Of a DNA stretch of 64,000 bases, positions 1-7,473 are shown piece by piece. Source of the stretch: Rikenellaceae bacterium. Lineage in GTDB: Bacteria > Bacteroidota > Bacteroidia > Bacteroidales > Rikenellaceae. The translations under genes and the position numbers were made by a program. The notes under the pieces are model-generated. The model had not been told where the DNA came from and did no database searches. It saw only the letters and a list, made by a program, of their open reading frames with translations. Within the stretch, counting starts at the first letter, position 1; the number at the start of each line of letters is the position of its first letter. The stretch lies in the NCBI GenBank assembly GCA_015059805.1, contig SUZO01000001.1, forward strand, positions 1 through 64,000, written 5' to 3'.

Positions 1-1
1 A

Positions 2-190
2 ATCAAGAACTGCTACTACCTCGCCCATGACGGTCTTGAGGCAGTACACAGCGATTCGGATCTGAAACCCGGTAGTGACAACGTCGAAATCACAGCGGTT
101 ACCGAGGACGACCTCAGGAACAACACAATCGCCACCCAACTTGGTGAGTTATGGGAGCAGGGAGAGAATTATCCGGTGATTAAAAAATAA
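2..190 (+). CDS. C-terminal fragment of a protein of unknown function (truncated by window start)
   Basis: The frame starting at base 2 is open to a TAA at 188-190, giving the last 62 residues of a protein whose start lies outside the window. The fragment is polar and acidic and ends ENYPVIKK. It shows no transmembrane segment and no motif I recognise. Its position just before two surface lipoprotein genes suggests another cell-surface protein, but that is inference. The heptamer repeat array begins two bases after its stop codon. Confidence 0.55.
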   Translation: MKNCYYLAHDGLEAVHSDSDLKPGSDNVEITAVTEDDLRNNTIATQLGELWEQGENYPVIKK

Positions 191-191
191 T

Positions 192-253
192 AGAGTACAG
201 AGTACAGATAACAGAGAACAGATAACAGAGAACAGATAACAGAGAACAGATAA
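192..253. repeat. 7-bp periodic tandem array (AGAGTAC/AGATAAC/AGAGAAC), left arm of cassette 1
   Basis: The stretch reads as consecutive heptamers: AGAGTAC twice, then alternating AGATAAC and AGAGAAC (a 14-bp unit about 3.4 times). Bases 199-229 are a perfect 31-nt reverse complement of 658-688, which lies inside the signal-peptide region of the lipoprotein gene downstream. The two arms bracket the four-helix-bundle gene at 259-612. Confidence 0.9.
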
Positions 254-258
254 TTGAT

Positions 259-612
259 ATGAATAAGAGTGTGACACATCAGAAGAGTAAGGCATTTGCG
301 GTGAGAATAATACGCTTTTACAAGTATCTCACTGAAGAGAAGCACGAATTTGTGCTTGCCAAGCAAATTCTGCGCTCGGGTACCAGTATCGGTGCTAATG
401 TCCGTGAAAGTTACTCCGCACAAAGTAAGGCGGATTTCATCAGCAAGCTACATATAGCGCTGAAAGAAGCTGACGAAACGCTCTACTGGCTTGAACTGTT
501 AGTTGAGAGCGAAATTATCACTCAATCCGAGTTCGATTCGCTTGCTGCCGACCTTAAAGAGATAAGCGCATTGCTCGTTTCAAGTATTAAAACATCAAAA
601 GGAAATAAGTAG
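259..612 (+). CDS. Four-helix bundle protein (23S rRNA intervening-sequence protein family), copy 1
   Basis: This 117-residue protein has the family hallmarks: an N-terminal 'AVRIIRFYKYL' helix, the central 'LRSGTSIGANVRES' motif, and 'SKADFISKLHIALKEADET' with 'YWLELL'. These proteins form small all-helical oligomers. Relatives occur inside 23S rRNA insertions and, as Avd, in diversity-generating retroelements, but the molecular role of stand-alone copies is not established. It is about 85% identical (17 differences in 117) to the copy at 1570-1923. The gene lies between inverted heptamer arrays and ends 3 bp before the next start codon. No reverse transcriptase or rRNA is nearby, so neither known context applies here. 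Confidence 0.88.
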   Translation: MNKSVTHQKSKAFAVRIIRFYKYLTEEKHEFVLAKQILRSGTSIGANVRESYSAQSKADFISKLHIALKEADETLYWLELLVESEIITQSEFDSLAADLKEISALLVSSIKTSKGNK

Positions 613-615
613 TAT

Positions 616-1545
616 ATGAAAAGTAAAAATATCAATAATGGAATGAGAAAGATAACATCTGTTATCTGTTCTCTGTTATCTGTACTCTTTATTTCTTGCG
701 AACAGCAAGAAATCGAGCCTTTAGGCTCAATGAAGGATACTCCCCTTGCCATTGCTTCGGCTGGTGTGGCGGAACTGACCACACGCGCCACCATCAACAA
801 TGACCGCCTCGAAGAAGGCAGCATCGGTGTGTATGTGTACTCTACAACCGGTGATAGCTATAAGGGCGACAACATCAAGTGGACCTACCGCAATGGTTTT
901 TGGGAGCTGGATGCTGAAACCGTGGTGCTCTTCGAGAACAATGGCAAGAAGCAGCAGATAGCAGCCTACTATCCCTATGCAGAGCCGACCGAGGGCAAAG
1001 TTCAAATCACCCTGCCCGAAGCATACGGCGATGATTACGACAACTACGACTACCTCTATGGCGAGTATGCACCGCTGAACAGTAATCCTGCCGCCATCAA
1101 GATGAAGCACTTGATGGCAAAGGTGACGGTAAATGTTACCACGGGCACAGACATTGACGCGTGGGACGGCATAAAGAGTGTTGAACTGGTTGATGTTCCA
1201 TGCATGGCTGATTGGACTCTTCCGGGTGCTACGCTTGGCGAGTATGGCACAAATACCAACATTGCCTTGTATGGCAGTGGTCTAACCTACTGTGGTTATG
1301 CTTTGCCGAGCGAGGCAGAGGCTCTTGCTTTGCGCATCACAATGGAGAGCGGTCGCCTCTTCACCGCCACTGCCTCGTTGGATAATATTGACACAATCAA
1401 CAAAACCGAGGTGCTGTCCAGTGGCACTCACTATACTATCAGCGTGAAAGTGGGTAAGGATAAGGTGACTATTGAGCAAATATCAATGGGCGATTTTGAC
1501 AGCCCGTTTGGAGATGGATGGAGCGATGAGGAAGAGATTAAATAA
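616..1545 (+). CDS. Fimbrillin-like surface lipoprotein
   Basis: This 309-residue protein has an N-terminal hydrophobic stretch ending in the lipobox 'LFISC', so it is a predicted lipoprotein. Typical fimbrillin-family (Mfa/FimA-like) features follow: a 'TTRA' stretch soon after the signal, 'GSIGVYVYS', 'QQIAAYYPYAE', and a mid-protein 'MKHLMAKVTVNV' segment. It ends in the acidic tail 'GDGWSDEEEIK'. By analogy it would be a fimbrial shaft, tip or anchor component displayed on the outer membrane, but no fimbrial cluster surrounds it. The signal peptide is encoded by an inverted copy of the heptamer array upstream of the preceding gene. Start chosen at 616, 3 bp after the previous stop. Confidence 0.75.
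   Translation: MKSKNINNGMRKITSVICSLLSVLFISCEQQEIEPLGSMKDTPLAIASAGVAELTTRATINNDRLEEGSIGVYVYSTTGDSYKGDNIKWTYRNGFWELDAETVVLFENNGKKQQIAAYYPYAEPTEGKVQITLPEAYGDDYDNYDYLYGEYAPLNSNPAAIKMKHLMAKVTVNVTTGTDIDAWDGIKSVELVDVPCMADWTLPGATLGEYGTNTNIALYGSGLTYCGYALPSEAEALALRITMESGRLFTATASLDNIDTINKTEVLSSGTHYTISVKVGKDKVTIEQISMGDFDSPFGDGWSDEEEIK
652..688. repeat. Inverted heptamer array inside a lipoprotein signal-peptide coding region (right arm of cassette 1)
   Basis: Bases 658-688 are the exact reverse complement of 199-229. Read in frame they encode the hydrophobic signal core 'SVICSLLSVLFISC', so the repeat doubles as coding sequence. The opposite strand of the left arm would encode a similar hydrophobic segment. 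Confidence 0.88.
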
Positions 1546-1569
1546 GAGTACAGAGTACAGATAACAGAT
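1546..1569. repeat. Heptamer array, left arm of cassette 2
   Basis: AGAGTAC-type heptamers lie directly after the fimbrillin-like stop codon (TAA 1543-1545) and run to the start codon of the second four-helix-bundle gene. Bases 1552-1568 are a perfect 17-nt inverted match to 1981-1997 in the next lipoprotein's signal region. Confidence 0.85.
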
Positions 1570-1923
1570 ATGAATAATAGTGTAACGCATCAGAAAAGTA
1601 AAGCTCTTGCAGTAAGGGTTATACGATTCTATAAGTACCTCACCGATGAGAAACGAGAGTTTGTCCTTGCCAAGCAAATTCTGCGCTCGGGTACAAGTAT
1701 TGGCGCAAATGTTCGAGAAAGTTATTCTGCACAGAGCAAAGCCGATTTTGTAAATAAGTTATCTATTGCACTCAAAGAGGCTGATGAAACGCTCTACTGG
1801 CTTGAATTATTCGTAGAAAGCGAAATCATCACTCAGTCTGAATATGACTCATTGGCTATTGACATTAAAGAAGTAAGCGCATTGCTCGCTTCAAGTATTA
1901 AAACCGCCAAAAATAATCAATAA
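1570..1923 (+). CDS. Four-helix bundle protein (23S rRNA intervening-sequence protein family), copy 2
   Basis: A second 117-residue family member with the same 'SGTSIGANVRESYSAQSKAD' core and the same length as copy 1. The differences are mostly conservative, which suggests the protein is still maintained rather than decaying. As with copy 1, heptamer repeats flank it in inverted orientation and an unrelated lipoprotein gene starts 2 bp after its stop codon. The repeated arrangement argues that array, gene and inverted array form a unit. Function unknown. Confidence 0.88.
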   Translation: MNNSVTHQKSKALAVRVIRFYKYLTDEKREFVLAKQILRSGTSIGANVRESYSAQSKADFVNKLSIALKEADETLYWLELFVESEIITQSEYDSLAIDIKEVSALLASSIKTAKNNQ

Positions 1924-1924
1924 T

Positions 1925-3808
1925 ATGAAATATATGAATATTACTAAAAAAATAGGTTGGATAACATCTGTACTCTGTACTCTGTTATCTGTACTCTTTG
2001 TTTCTTGTTCGCAAGAAGAGTTTTTGCCACAAGAAACAACCTCTTTGCAATTCTTGGTAAGCGATTTCCCCGCTTTTGGTGAAAGCCATGACACCCGTGC
2101 TATCGGCACTCAAGATGTTGGTAAGACAGAGTGGGAGGATGGCGACCAAATTATTGTTACCCTGACCTCAAAGAGGTATGGCGCACAGAACGCTGTACTT
2201 ACCTACGACGGCACATCGTGGAGCACAGATGCAAGATTCTTGTATCTTGATAATGAGACGCCCACTGTCAGTGTTATCTATGCACCGTGCTATGAAGTTA
2301 CTGAAGAGGGCACGATGCAGTTGAGAAACGGTATTCAGTTGGGTATGACAGAATACTTATCTGGCGACAGCGAAGTGGAAGATGGAATAATGACCATTAC
2401 TTTCAATAGTGCCAAGCGCGACTATAGCCGTCTGCGTTTCGTTGCAAGTCCTGGCGCAGAGTTGGAGGTGAAAATATCGGGCGAATATACCCCTGCAGGT
2501 GGGGTGGAGAGTTATAGCGGTGACTTTACGCTTACGGCTGACCAGAAGGGTAACGCCTACCTCTACGGAACCTTTGCAGAGGGTACTAATATTGTAGTGA
2601 ACAGAGACAATGAATTACCAGTAGAGAGGCAAATATCATTTAACACTGTTGCCGGTAAAAGCTATGCCCTTGATGCCCGATCCTACTTTTATATTGACGT
2701 CAATGGTTGGGGGTTGAACGAAATGTTCAAAACGGAAAAGGCTAATTGTAGAACAATAAAGTTTGTACCAAGTAGCTCGGACTTTACACCAAGTTTTTCC
2801 GATTTATATGGCAATTATGCAGGTTTTGTTACTAATGGCTATACATTAGAGTTTCATACTAACGCTGTTGGATTTGTTGCCCCTGATGATTGCTCCGATA
2901 TGTTTAGTGCTTTGTCGTCGCTCACCACTGTTGACTTCGGTGGATGTTTTGATACCTCCAATGTGACCAATATGGACAATATGTTCTCAGATTGTGGTAG
3001 TCTTACTTCACTTGATTTGTCGGGATTTGATACCTCAAATGTGACTAGTATGATCGGTATGTTCTTTGGCTGCCAGAATCTTGCCACACTTGATGTATCG
3101 GGCTTTGATACCTCAAAGGTGACGAATATGTTCGCTATGTTTGATAGTTGCGTTTATCTTACCACACTTGATTTGTCTGGTTTTGACACCTCCAAGGTGA
3201 CAAATATGAAGAATATGTTCTTTGGTTGCGAAAGTCTTGCCTCACTTGATTTGTCGGGCTTTAATACCTCCAATGTGACCAATATGGAGAGGATGTTCCA
3301 TCTTTGCAGTAGTCTAACCTCGCTTGACTTGTCTGGTTTTGATACCTCAAATGTGACTAGTATGAGCGCTATGTTCTCATCTTGCCTTAAACTTGTCTCG
3401 CTTGATTTGTCGGGCTTTGATACCTCAAAGGTGACGGATATGATGGAAATGTTTAATGGTTGCTATAACCTCACCTCGCTTGATTTGTCTGGTTTTGACA
3501 CCTCCAAGGTAACTGATATGCGATTTATGTTCGACTCCTGCCGATGCCTACAGTCGCTTGATGTTTCAAACTTCAACACCTCGCAGGTATCCTCTATGAA
3601 CTATATGTTCCAAGAGTGTAGAGCTCTTGCAGAACTTGATTTGCAGTCTTTTACATTTAGTCATAGTCCAACAGTGAAAAGTATGTTTAATGGTATCGGC
3701 TCGTCGCTTGACCTGACGGAGATACCAGTCTGCGTGTCGGCGGCAGGAAAAACATACCTTGACGGGCAGAATTATACCGATACAAAGGCGAAATTTGTCT
3801 TGCCCTAA
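1925..3808 (+). CDS. BspA-type leucine-rich repeat (DUF285) surface lipoprotein
   Basis: This 627-residue predicted lipoprotein has a signal core ending 'VLFVSC' (lipobox). Residues of about 30-270 resemble a fimbrillin-like beta domain. From about residue 342 there are nine near-perfect 26-residue repeats of the form FDTSxVTxMxxMFxxC followed by LTSLDLSG, then a degenerate tenth. This is the BspA-like repeat family, found in surface adhesins and also in gut protists. The protein ends 'KTYLDGQNYTDTKAKFVLP' with no sorting domain that I recognise. The signal-peptide codons are an inverted heptamer array. An alternative start at 1934 is possible. Confidence 0.85.
   Translation: MKYMNITKKIGWITSVLCTLLSVLFVSCSQEEFLPQETTSLQFLVSDFPAFGESHDTRAIGTQDVGKTEWEDGDQIIVTLTSKRYGAQNAVLTYDGTSWSTDARFLYLDNETPTVSVIYAPCYEVTEEGTMQLRNGIQLGMTEYLSGDSEVEDGIMTITFNSAKRDYSRLRFVASPGAELEVKISGEYTPAGGVESYSGDFTLTADQKGNAYLYGTFAEGTNIVVNRDNELPVERQISFNTVAGKSYALDARSYFYIDVNGWGLNEMFKTEKANCRTIKFVPSSSDFTPSFSDLYGNYAGFVTNGYTLEFHTNAVGFVAPDDCSDMFSALSSLTTVDFGGCFDTSNVTNMDNMFSDCGSLTSLDLSGFDTSNVTSMIGMFFGCQNLATLDVSGFDTSKVTNMFAMFDSCVYLTTLDLSGFDTSKVTNMKNMFFGCESLASLDLSGFNTSNVTNMERMFHLCSSLTSLDLSGFDTSNVTSMSAMFSSCLKLVSLDLSGFDTSKVTDMMEMFNGCYNLTSLDLSGFDTSKVTDMRFMFDSCRCLQSLDVSNFNTSQVSSMNYMFQECRALAELDLQSFTFSHSPTVKSMFNGIGSSLDLTEIPVCVSAAGKTYLDGQNYTDTKAKFVLP
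1964..1997. repeat. Inverted heptamer array in signal-peptide codons (right arm of cassette 2)
   Basis: CTGTACT- and CTGTTAT-type heptamers encode 'SVLCTLLSVLF' of the BspA-like lipoprotein. Bases 1981-1997 pair perfectly with 1552-1568. Heptamer order differs from cassette 1, so the arms were not simply copied between cassettes. Confidence 0.82.
2948..3649 (+). repeat. Nine 78-bp coding tandem repeats of the BspA-like protein
   Basis: Each 78-bp unit encodes one 26-residue LRR. Units are similar at DNA level, with recurring blocks such as 'CTTGATTTGTCGGG' and 'GATACCTC'. In-frame recombination or slippage could therefore change repeat number without breaking the frame. Confidence 0.88.
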
Positions 3809-3970
3809 CCGAGACGACGCTTGATAGCGCTACAGCACGGGCTCAATAGTGAAAAACAACTATCTCAATGACTCTGCAAGTCATGCCTTTGGTGACTCAC
3901 TGCGCGATGAAGTAGAATGTTTCCCTATATAGATAGGTGTGTTCCATTTTTATGTGGGGCGCACCTTTTT

Positions 3971-3997
3971 TTGTTTGGGAATAAATTTGTATCTTTG
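3971..3997 (+). promoter_or_regulatory. Probable promoter of uppP with two tandem -7 boxes
   Basis: Two Bacteroidota-type -7 boxes lie back to back: TAAATTTG (3982-3989) and TATCTTTG (3990-3997). A TTG lies at 3971-3973. The uppP start is 26 nt downstream of the second box. Confidence 0.5.
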
Positions 3998-4022
3998 CAC
4001 GCTTAATTTTTGTTTTTGAGAT

Positions 4023-4811
4023 ATGGATACTTTACAGGCGATAATATTGGGTGTTGTGCAGGGGCTTACGGAGTTTCTGCCTGTCTCAAGTAGCGGACAT
4101 CTGCAGTTGGCAAATGAGATTTTAGGTACTGACCTTAACCCAGAGAGTAATCTAACTTTTAGCCTTACGCTCCACGCCGCAACGGTGCTTAGTACCGTTG
4201 TTATTCTGTGGGCGGAGATTTGGAAGCTCCTCAAGGGTATTTTTAGCCGTACCTTTACCGCTGAGCAGGCGTATCTCCTCAAGATTGTTATCTCAATGAT
4301 TCCAGTAGGTATTGTGGGTCTTTTCTTCAAGGATTATATTGAGGCGGCGTTCTCATCTATCGCCGTTGTGGGTGTGATGTTGCTCGTAACTGCCGCGCTG
4401 CTCTCTTTTGCATACTACGCCAAGCCTCGTCAGAAGGAGAGTTTGTCCTATCGTGACGCATTTATTATTGGTCTTGCACAGGCGGTGGCGGTGCTTCCTG
4501 GACTCTCTCGCTCTGGCTCTACCATTGCTACGGGTCTGCTGCTGGGTAATAAGAAGGAGAGCGTTGCTCAGTTCTCATTCCTTATGGTGTTGCCTCCAAT
4601 CTTGGGAAATGCGCTGCTTGACTGTCTAAAGGGCGACTTTGGCGGTGGGGTAGAGACCCTGCCTCTTGTTGCGGGCTTTGTAACGGCATTTATCACTGGC
4701 TGTATCGCTTGCAAGTGGATGATTGATATTGTTAAGCGCGGAAAACTTATCTGGTTTGCTATTTACTGCGCTATTGCGGGGGTAGTTGCACTTGCCGCGT
4801 ATATATTTTAA
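4023..4811 (+). CDS. uppP: Undecaprenyl-diphosphate phosphatase UppP (BacA family)
   Basis: This 262-residue polytopic membrane protein removes a phosphate from undecaprenyl diphosphate, regenerating the lipid carrier for peptidoglycan and surface polysaccharides. Both family signatures are visible: '[14 protein letters not shown]' near the N-terminus and '[11 protein letters not shown]' in the middle, which contribute the catalytic Glu, Ser, Arg and His region. The length is normal. It is the first gene of a tight cluster, with truB starting 3 bp after its stop, and has its own promoter upstream. Confidence 0.95.
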   Translation: MDTLQAIILGVVQGLTEFLPVSSSGHLQLANEILGTDLNPESNLTFSLTLHAATVLSTVVILWAEIWKLLKGIFSRTFTAEQAYLLKIVISMIPVGIVGLFFKDYIEAAFSSIAVVGVMLLVTAALLSFAYYAKPRQKESLSYRDAFIIGLAQAVAVLPGLSRSGSTIATGLLLGNKKESVAQFSFLMVLPPILGNALLDCLKGDFGGGVETLPLVAGFVTAFITGCIACKWMIDIVKRGKLIWFAIYCAIAGVVALAAYIF

Positions 4812-4814
4812 GAT

Positions 4815-5516
4815 ATGAAAGATATAAATTTGGTTGAGGATGGCTATGTAGCCGTTATTGATAAGCCACTTGAGTGGACCTCGGCAGATGTTGTGCGCAA
4901 GGTTAAGTTTCGCCTGCAGAGGATGGGCTATCGCAAGATTAAGGTAGGACATGCAGGAACGCTTGACCCTCTTGCAACAGGTGTGCTTCTGGTCTGCATC
5001 GGTCGTGCAACCAAGCGTGTAGATGCCCTGCAGGCGGAGCGTAAGGAGTATGTTGCCGAGTTGATGCTTGGAGCAACAACGCCGAGCTACGATATGGAGC
5101 ATCCAGTAGATAGAACTTTCCCTATAGAGCATATCACACAGCAGGCTGTGGAGGCTGTGCTTAAGAGCCTTGAGGGGGAGCGATTGCAGTCACCACCGCT
5201 CTACTCGGCAAAGAAGGTTGAGGGAGTTCGTGCCTATGAGTTTGCGCGTCAGGGCGAGGAGATAGAGCTTAAGAAGGCGCTAATTAACATCTACTCAATA
5301 ACCCTTGAGCAGTATGAGCTGCCGAAAATCCGCATTCGTGTAGAGTGCAGCAAGGGAACATATATCCGCTCACTGGCTCAGGAGATAGGCGAGGGACTTA
5401 ATAGCGGAGCGTACCTAACATCATTGCGTCGCACAGCAAGTGGCGACTTTAGAGTTGAAAATGCCATGCAACTTGAAGATTTTTTGAAAAAGTTGTCTGA
5501 CAGTGAAACAAAATGA
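4815..5516 (+). CDS. truB: tRNA pseudouridine(55) synthase TruB
   Basis: This 233-residue enzyme isomerises U55 in the T-loop of tRNAs. The catalytic motif 'GHAGTLDPLATGVL' carries the invariant Asp. The substrate-binding 'KGTYIRSLAQEIG' and 'SAKKVEGVRAYEFAR' segments are present. It is the short bacterial form, with no obvious C-terminal PUA domain. It is tightly linked to uppP upstream, and queA follows after a 53-bp gap, so two tRNA-modification genes are adjacent. Confidence 0.95.
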   Translation: MKDINLVEDGYVAVIDKPLEWTSADVVRKVKFRLQRMGYRKIKVGHAGTLDPLATGVLLVCIGRATKRVDALQAERKEYVAELMLGATTPSYDMEHPVDRTFPIEHITQQAVEAVLKSLEGERLQSPPLYSAKKVEGVRAYEFARQGEEIELKKALINIYSITLEQYELPKIRIRVECSKGTYIRSLAQEIGEGLNSGAYLTSLRRTASGDFRVENAMQLEDFLKKLSDSETK

Positions 5517-5569
5517 TGAAAATTTCGTAAAAATATTGATACTCTTTTTGTAAACGCAAAAGATAGAAT

Positions 5570-6619
5570 ATGAAACTTTCACATTACGGATTTGATTTTA
5601 AGCCGGAACTGATAGCACAGTATCCGACTATTAACCGTGACGAGTCGCGTCTGCTTGTGCTGCATAAGGATACAGGCGAGATTGAACATCGTATTTTCAA
5701 GGATATTTTGAGCTATTTTAAGGAGAAGGACCGCTTTGTGTTTAACGATACAAAGGTCTTTCCAGCTCGTCTTTATGGAAATAAGGAGAAGACTGGTGCC
5801 GAGATTGAGATTTTCCTGCTCCGTGAGCTCAATCAGGAGCTTCGTCTGTGGGATGTGCTTGTAGACCCTGCGCGTAAGATTCGTATTGGTAACAAGCTCT
5901 ACTTTGGTGAGGATGATATTCTTGGTGCTGAGGTTATTGATAATACTACCTCTCGCGGTCGTACACTGCGATTCCTCTATGACGGTAGTTATGAGGAGTT
6001 TAAGGCGACTCTCTACCGCCTTGGTGAGACCCCGCTGCCACGCTGGGTGCGCAAGACCGTTGAGCCAGAGGATAGCGAGCGTTATCAGACAATCTTTGCA
6101 GAGAAGGAGGGTGCTGTTGTTGCCCCTACAGCGGGTATGCACTTCTCAAAGCATCTGCTTAAGTGGATGGAGATTGAGGGCATTGAGCGCACATTTATCA
6201 CTCTGCACGCTGGTCTTGGAAACTTCCGTAGTGTAGATGTTGAGGATTTGTCAAAGCATAAGGTGGACTCTGAGCAGTACTTTGTAACTGAGCAGGCGGC
6301 TGCTGAGATTAACGGCGCAAAGAGCGAGGGTCATAAGGTTGTCGCTATCGGTACTACTGTTATGCGTACTCTTGAGACCGTTGTCTCTACACACGGCATG
6401 ATTAAGCCTCAGTCAGGTTGGACAAATAAGTTTATCTTTGCCCCTTACGACTTTACCGTTGCTGATGCTATGGTCTCTAACCTGCATCTTCCTGAGTCTA
6501 CGCAGCTGATGATGGTTGCAGCCTTTGGTGGATATGAGAAGGTTATGCACGCCTATGAGGTGGCTGTTGCCGAGGGTTATCGTTTTGGTACTTACGGCGA
6601 TGCGATGTTGATTTTGTAG
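5570..6619 (+). CDS. queA: S-adenosylmethionine:tRNA ribosyltransferase-isomerase QueA
   Basis: This 349-residue cytosolic enzyme transfers and isomerises the ribosyl part of SAM onto preQ1 in tRNA, giving epoxyqueuosine at the wobble position of GUN anticodons. Family motifs include '[16 protein letters not shown]', '[13 protein letters not shown]', 'PTAGMHFS' and '[11 protein letters not shown]'. Length is normal for the family. Other queuosine genes are not in this window. The tRNA-Asn(GTT) at 33.2 kb is a potential substrate. Confidence 0.95.
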   Translation: MKLSHYGFDFKPELIAQYPTINRDESRLLVLHKDTGEIEHRIFKDILSYFKEKDRFVFNDTKVFPARLYGNKEKTGAEIEIFLLRELNQELRLWDVLVDPARKIRIGNKLYFGEDDILGAEVIDNTTSRGRTLRFLYDGSYEEFKATLYRLGETPLPRWVRKTVEPEDSERYQTIFAEKEGAVVAPTAGMHFSKHLLKWMEIEGIERTFITLHAGLGNFRSVDVEDLSKHKVDSEQYFVTEQAAAEINGAKSEGHKVVAIGTTVMRTLETVVSTHGMIKPQSGWTNKFIFAPYDFTVADAMVSNLHLPESTQLMMVAAFGGYEKVMHAYEVAVAEGYRFGTYGDAMLIL

Positions 6620-6638
6620 AAAAAAATTGCTAAATTTG
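6613..6638 (+). promoter_or_regulatory. Probable promoter of the glycogen-synthase-like gene
   Basis: TAAATTTG (6631-6638) matches the -7 consensus and lies 20 nt before the start codon. A TTTTG at 6612-6616 could be the upstream box, although the spacing is short (14 nt). Confidence 0.45.
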
Positions 6639-6657
6639 CAGAGTAAAATAACTATTT

Positions 6658-7473
6658 ATGGCAAAACACAAGATTCTATATATCTGCCAGCAGATAATGC
6701 CTTATCTTCCTGAGAACGAGGAGTCAAAGCTTTGTCGTGAGCTATCGCAGGCGATGCAGGAGCGCGGAAACGAGATTCGCACCTTCATGCCTCGTTATGG
6801 CTGCATCAACGAGCGTCGTAATCAGCTCCATGAGGTTATCCGTCTGTCGGGTATGAACCTTATTATTGATGACAATGACCATCAGCTGATTATCAAGGTG
6901 GCATCTATACCGTCAGCACGCATACAGATATACTTTATTGACAATGAGGACTTCTTCTCTCGTCGTGCTGTTGTGCGTGATGAGAATGGTGAGGAGTTTG
7001 CGGATAATGACGAGCGCATGGTATTCTTTGCGCGTGGCGTGCTTGAGACGGTGAAGAAATTGCGCTGGACTCCAGATGTTGTACACTGCCATGGCTGGTT
7101 CTCCTCTATCGTGCCACTCTATCTTCGCAAGGTCTTTAATAACGACCCAATCTTCCGCGATGTTAAGATTGTCAGCTCACTCTATGAGGACCGCTTTACC
7201 ACTCCACTGAGTGCCGAGTTGGGTAAAAAACTCACCGGTGAGGGTATGGGTGACGAAAATATATCAATTATTGACACTCCTTCATACGAAAATCTCTATA
7301 GTTTCGTTATGTCACAGGTTGATGGTGTTATTGCTGGCTCCGCCTCGGTAGATCCTTCACTGCTTGAGAAGGCTAAGGCTGCCGGTAAGAGGGTTATGGA
7401 GTATGTAGCGCCAGAGAGTGAGTGTTTTTATGAGAACTATACACAATTCTATGATGAACTGTTTGAAAATTAA
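6658..7473 (+). CDS. Glycogen/starch synthase-like protein, N-terminal (GT5) domain only
   Basis: This 271-residue protein resembles the N-terminal Rossmann domain of glycogen synthase ('KILYICQQIMPYLPENEESK', 'DVVHCHGWFSSIVPLYLR'). It stops before the C-terminal GT-B domain, so it is about half the normal length. The usual ADP-glucose-binding KxGG motif near the N-terminus is replaced by 'PENEESKLCREL'. Short proteins like this are common in Bacteroidota next to DUF4270 genes, so it is probably intact rather than truncated. Whether it is a catalytic glycosyltransferase is doubtful. The DUF4270 reading frame overlaps its end. Confidence 0.8.
   Translation: MAKHKILYICQQIMPYLPENEESKLCRELSQAMQERGNEIRTFMPRYGCINERRNQLHEVIRLSGMNLIIDDNDHQLIIKVASIPSARIQIYFIDNEDFFSRRAVVRDENGEEFADNDERMVFFARGVLETVKKLRWTPDVVHCHGWFSSIVPLYLRKVFNNDPIFRDVKIVSSLYEDRFTTPLSAELGKKLTGEGMGDENISIIDTPSYENLYSFVMSQVDGVIAGSASVDPSLLEKAKAAGKRVMEYVAPESECFYENYTQFYDELFEN

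Noticed and set aside
192..253. Heptamer arrays considered as a CRISPR array
   Set aside because: The period is 7 bp with no spacers, and no cas genes are present. Not CRISPR.
169..423. Minus-strand frame with a hydrophobic 'SVICSLLSVLCYLYSVL' tail
   Set aside because: It is the antisense of the heptamer array plus the four-helix-bundle gene. It is interesting only as proof that the array encodes hydrophobic residues on one strand.
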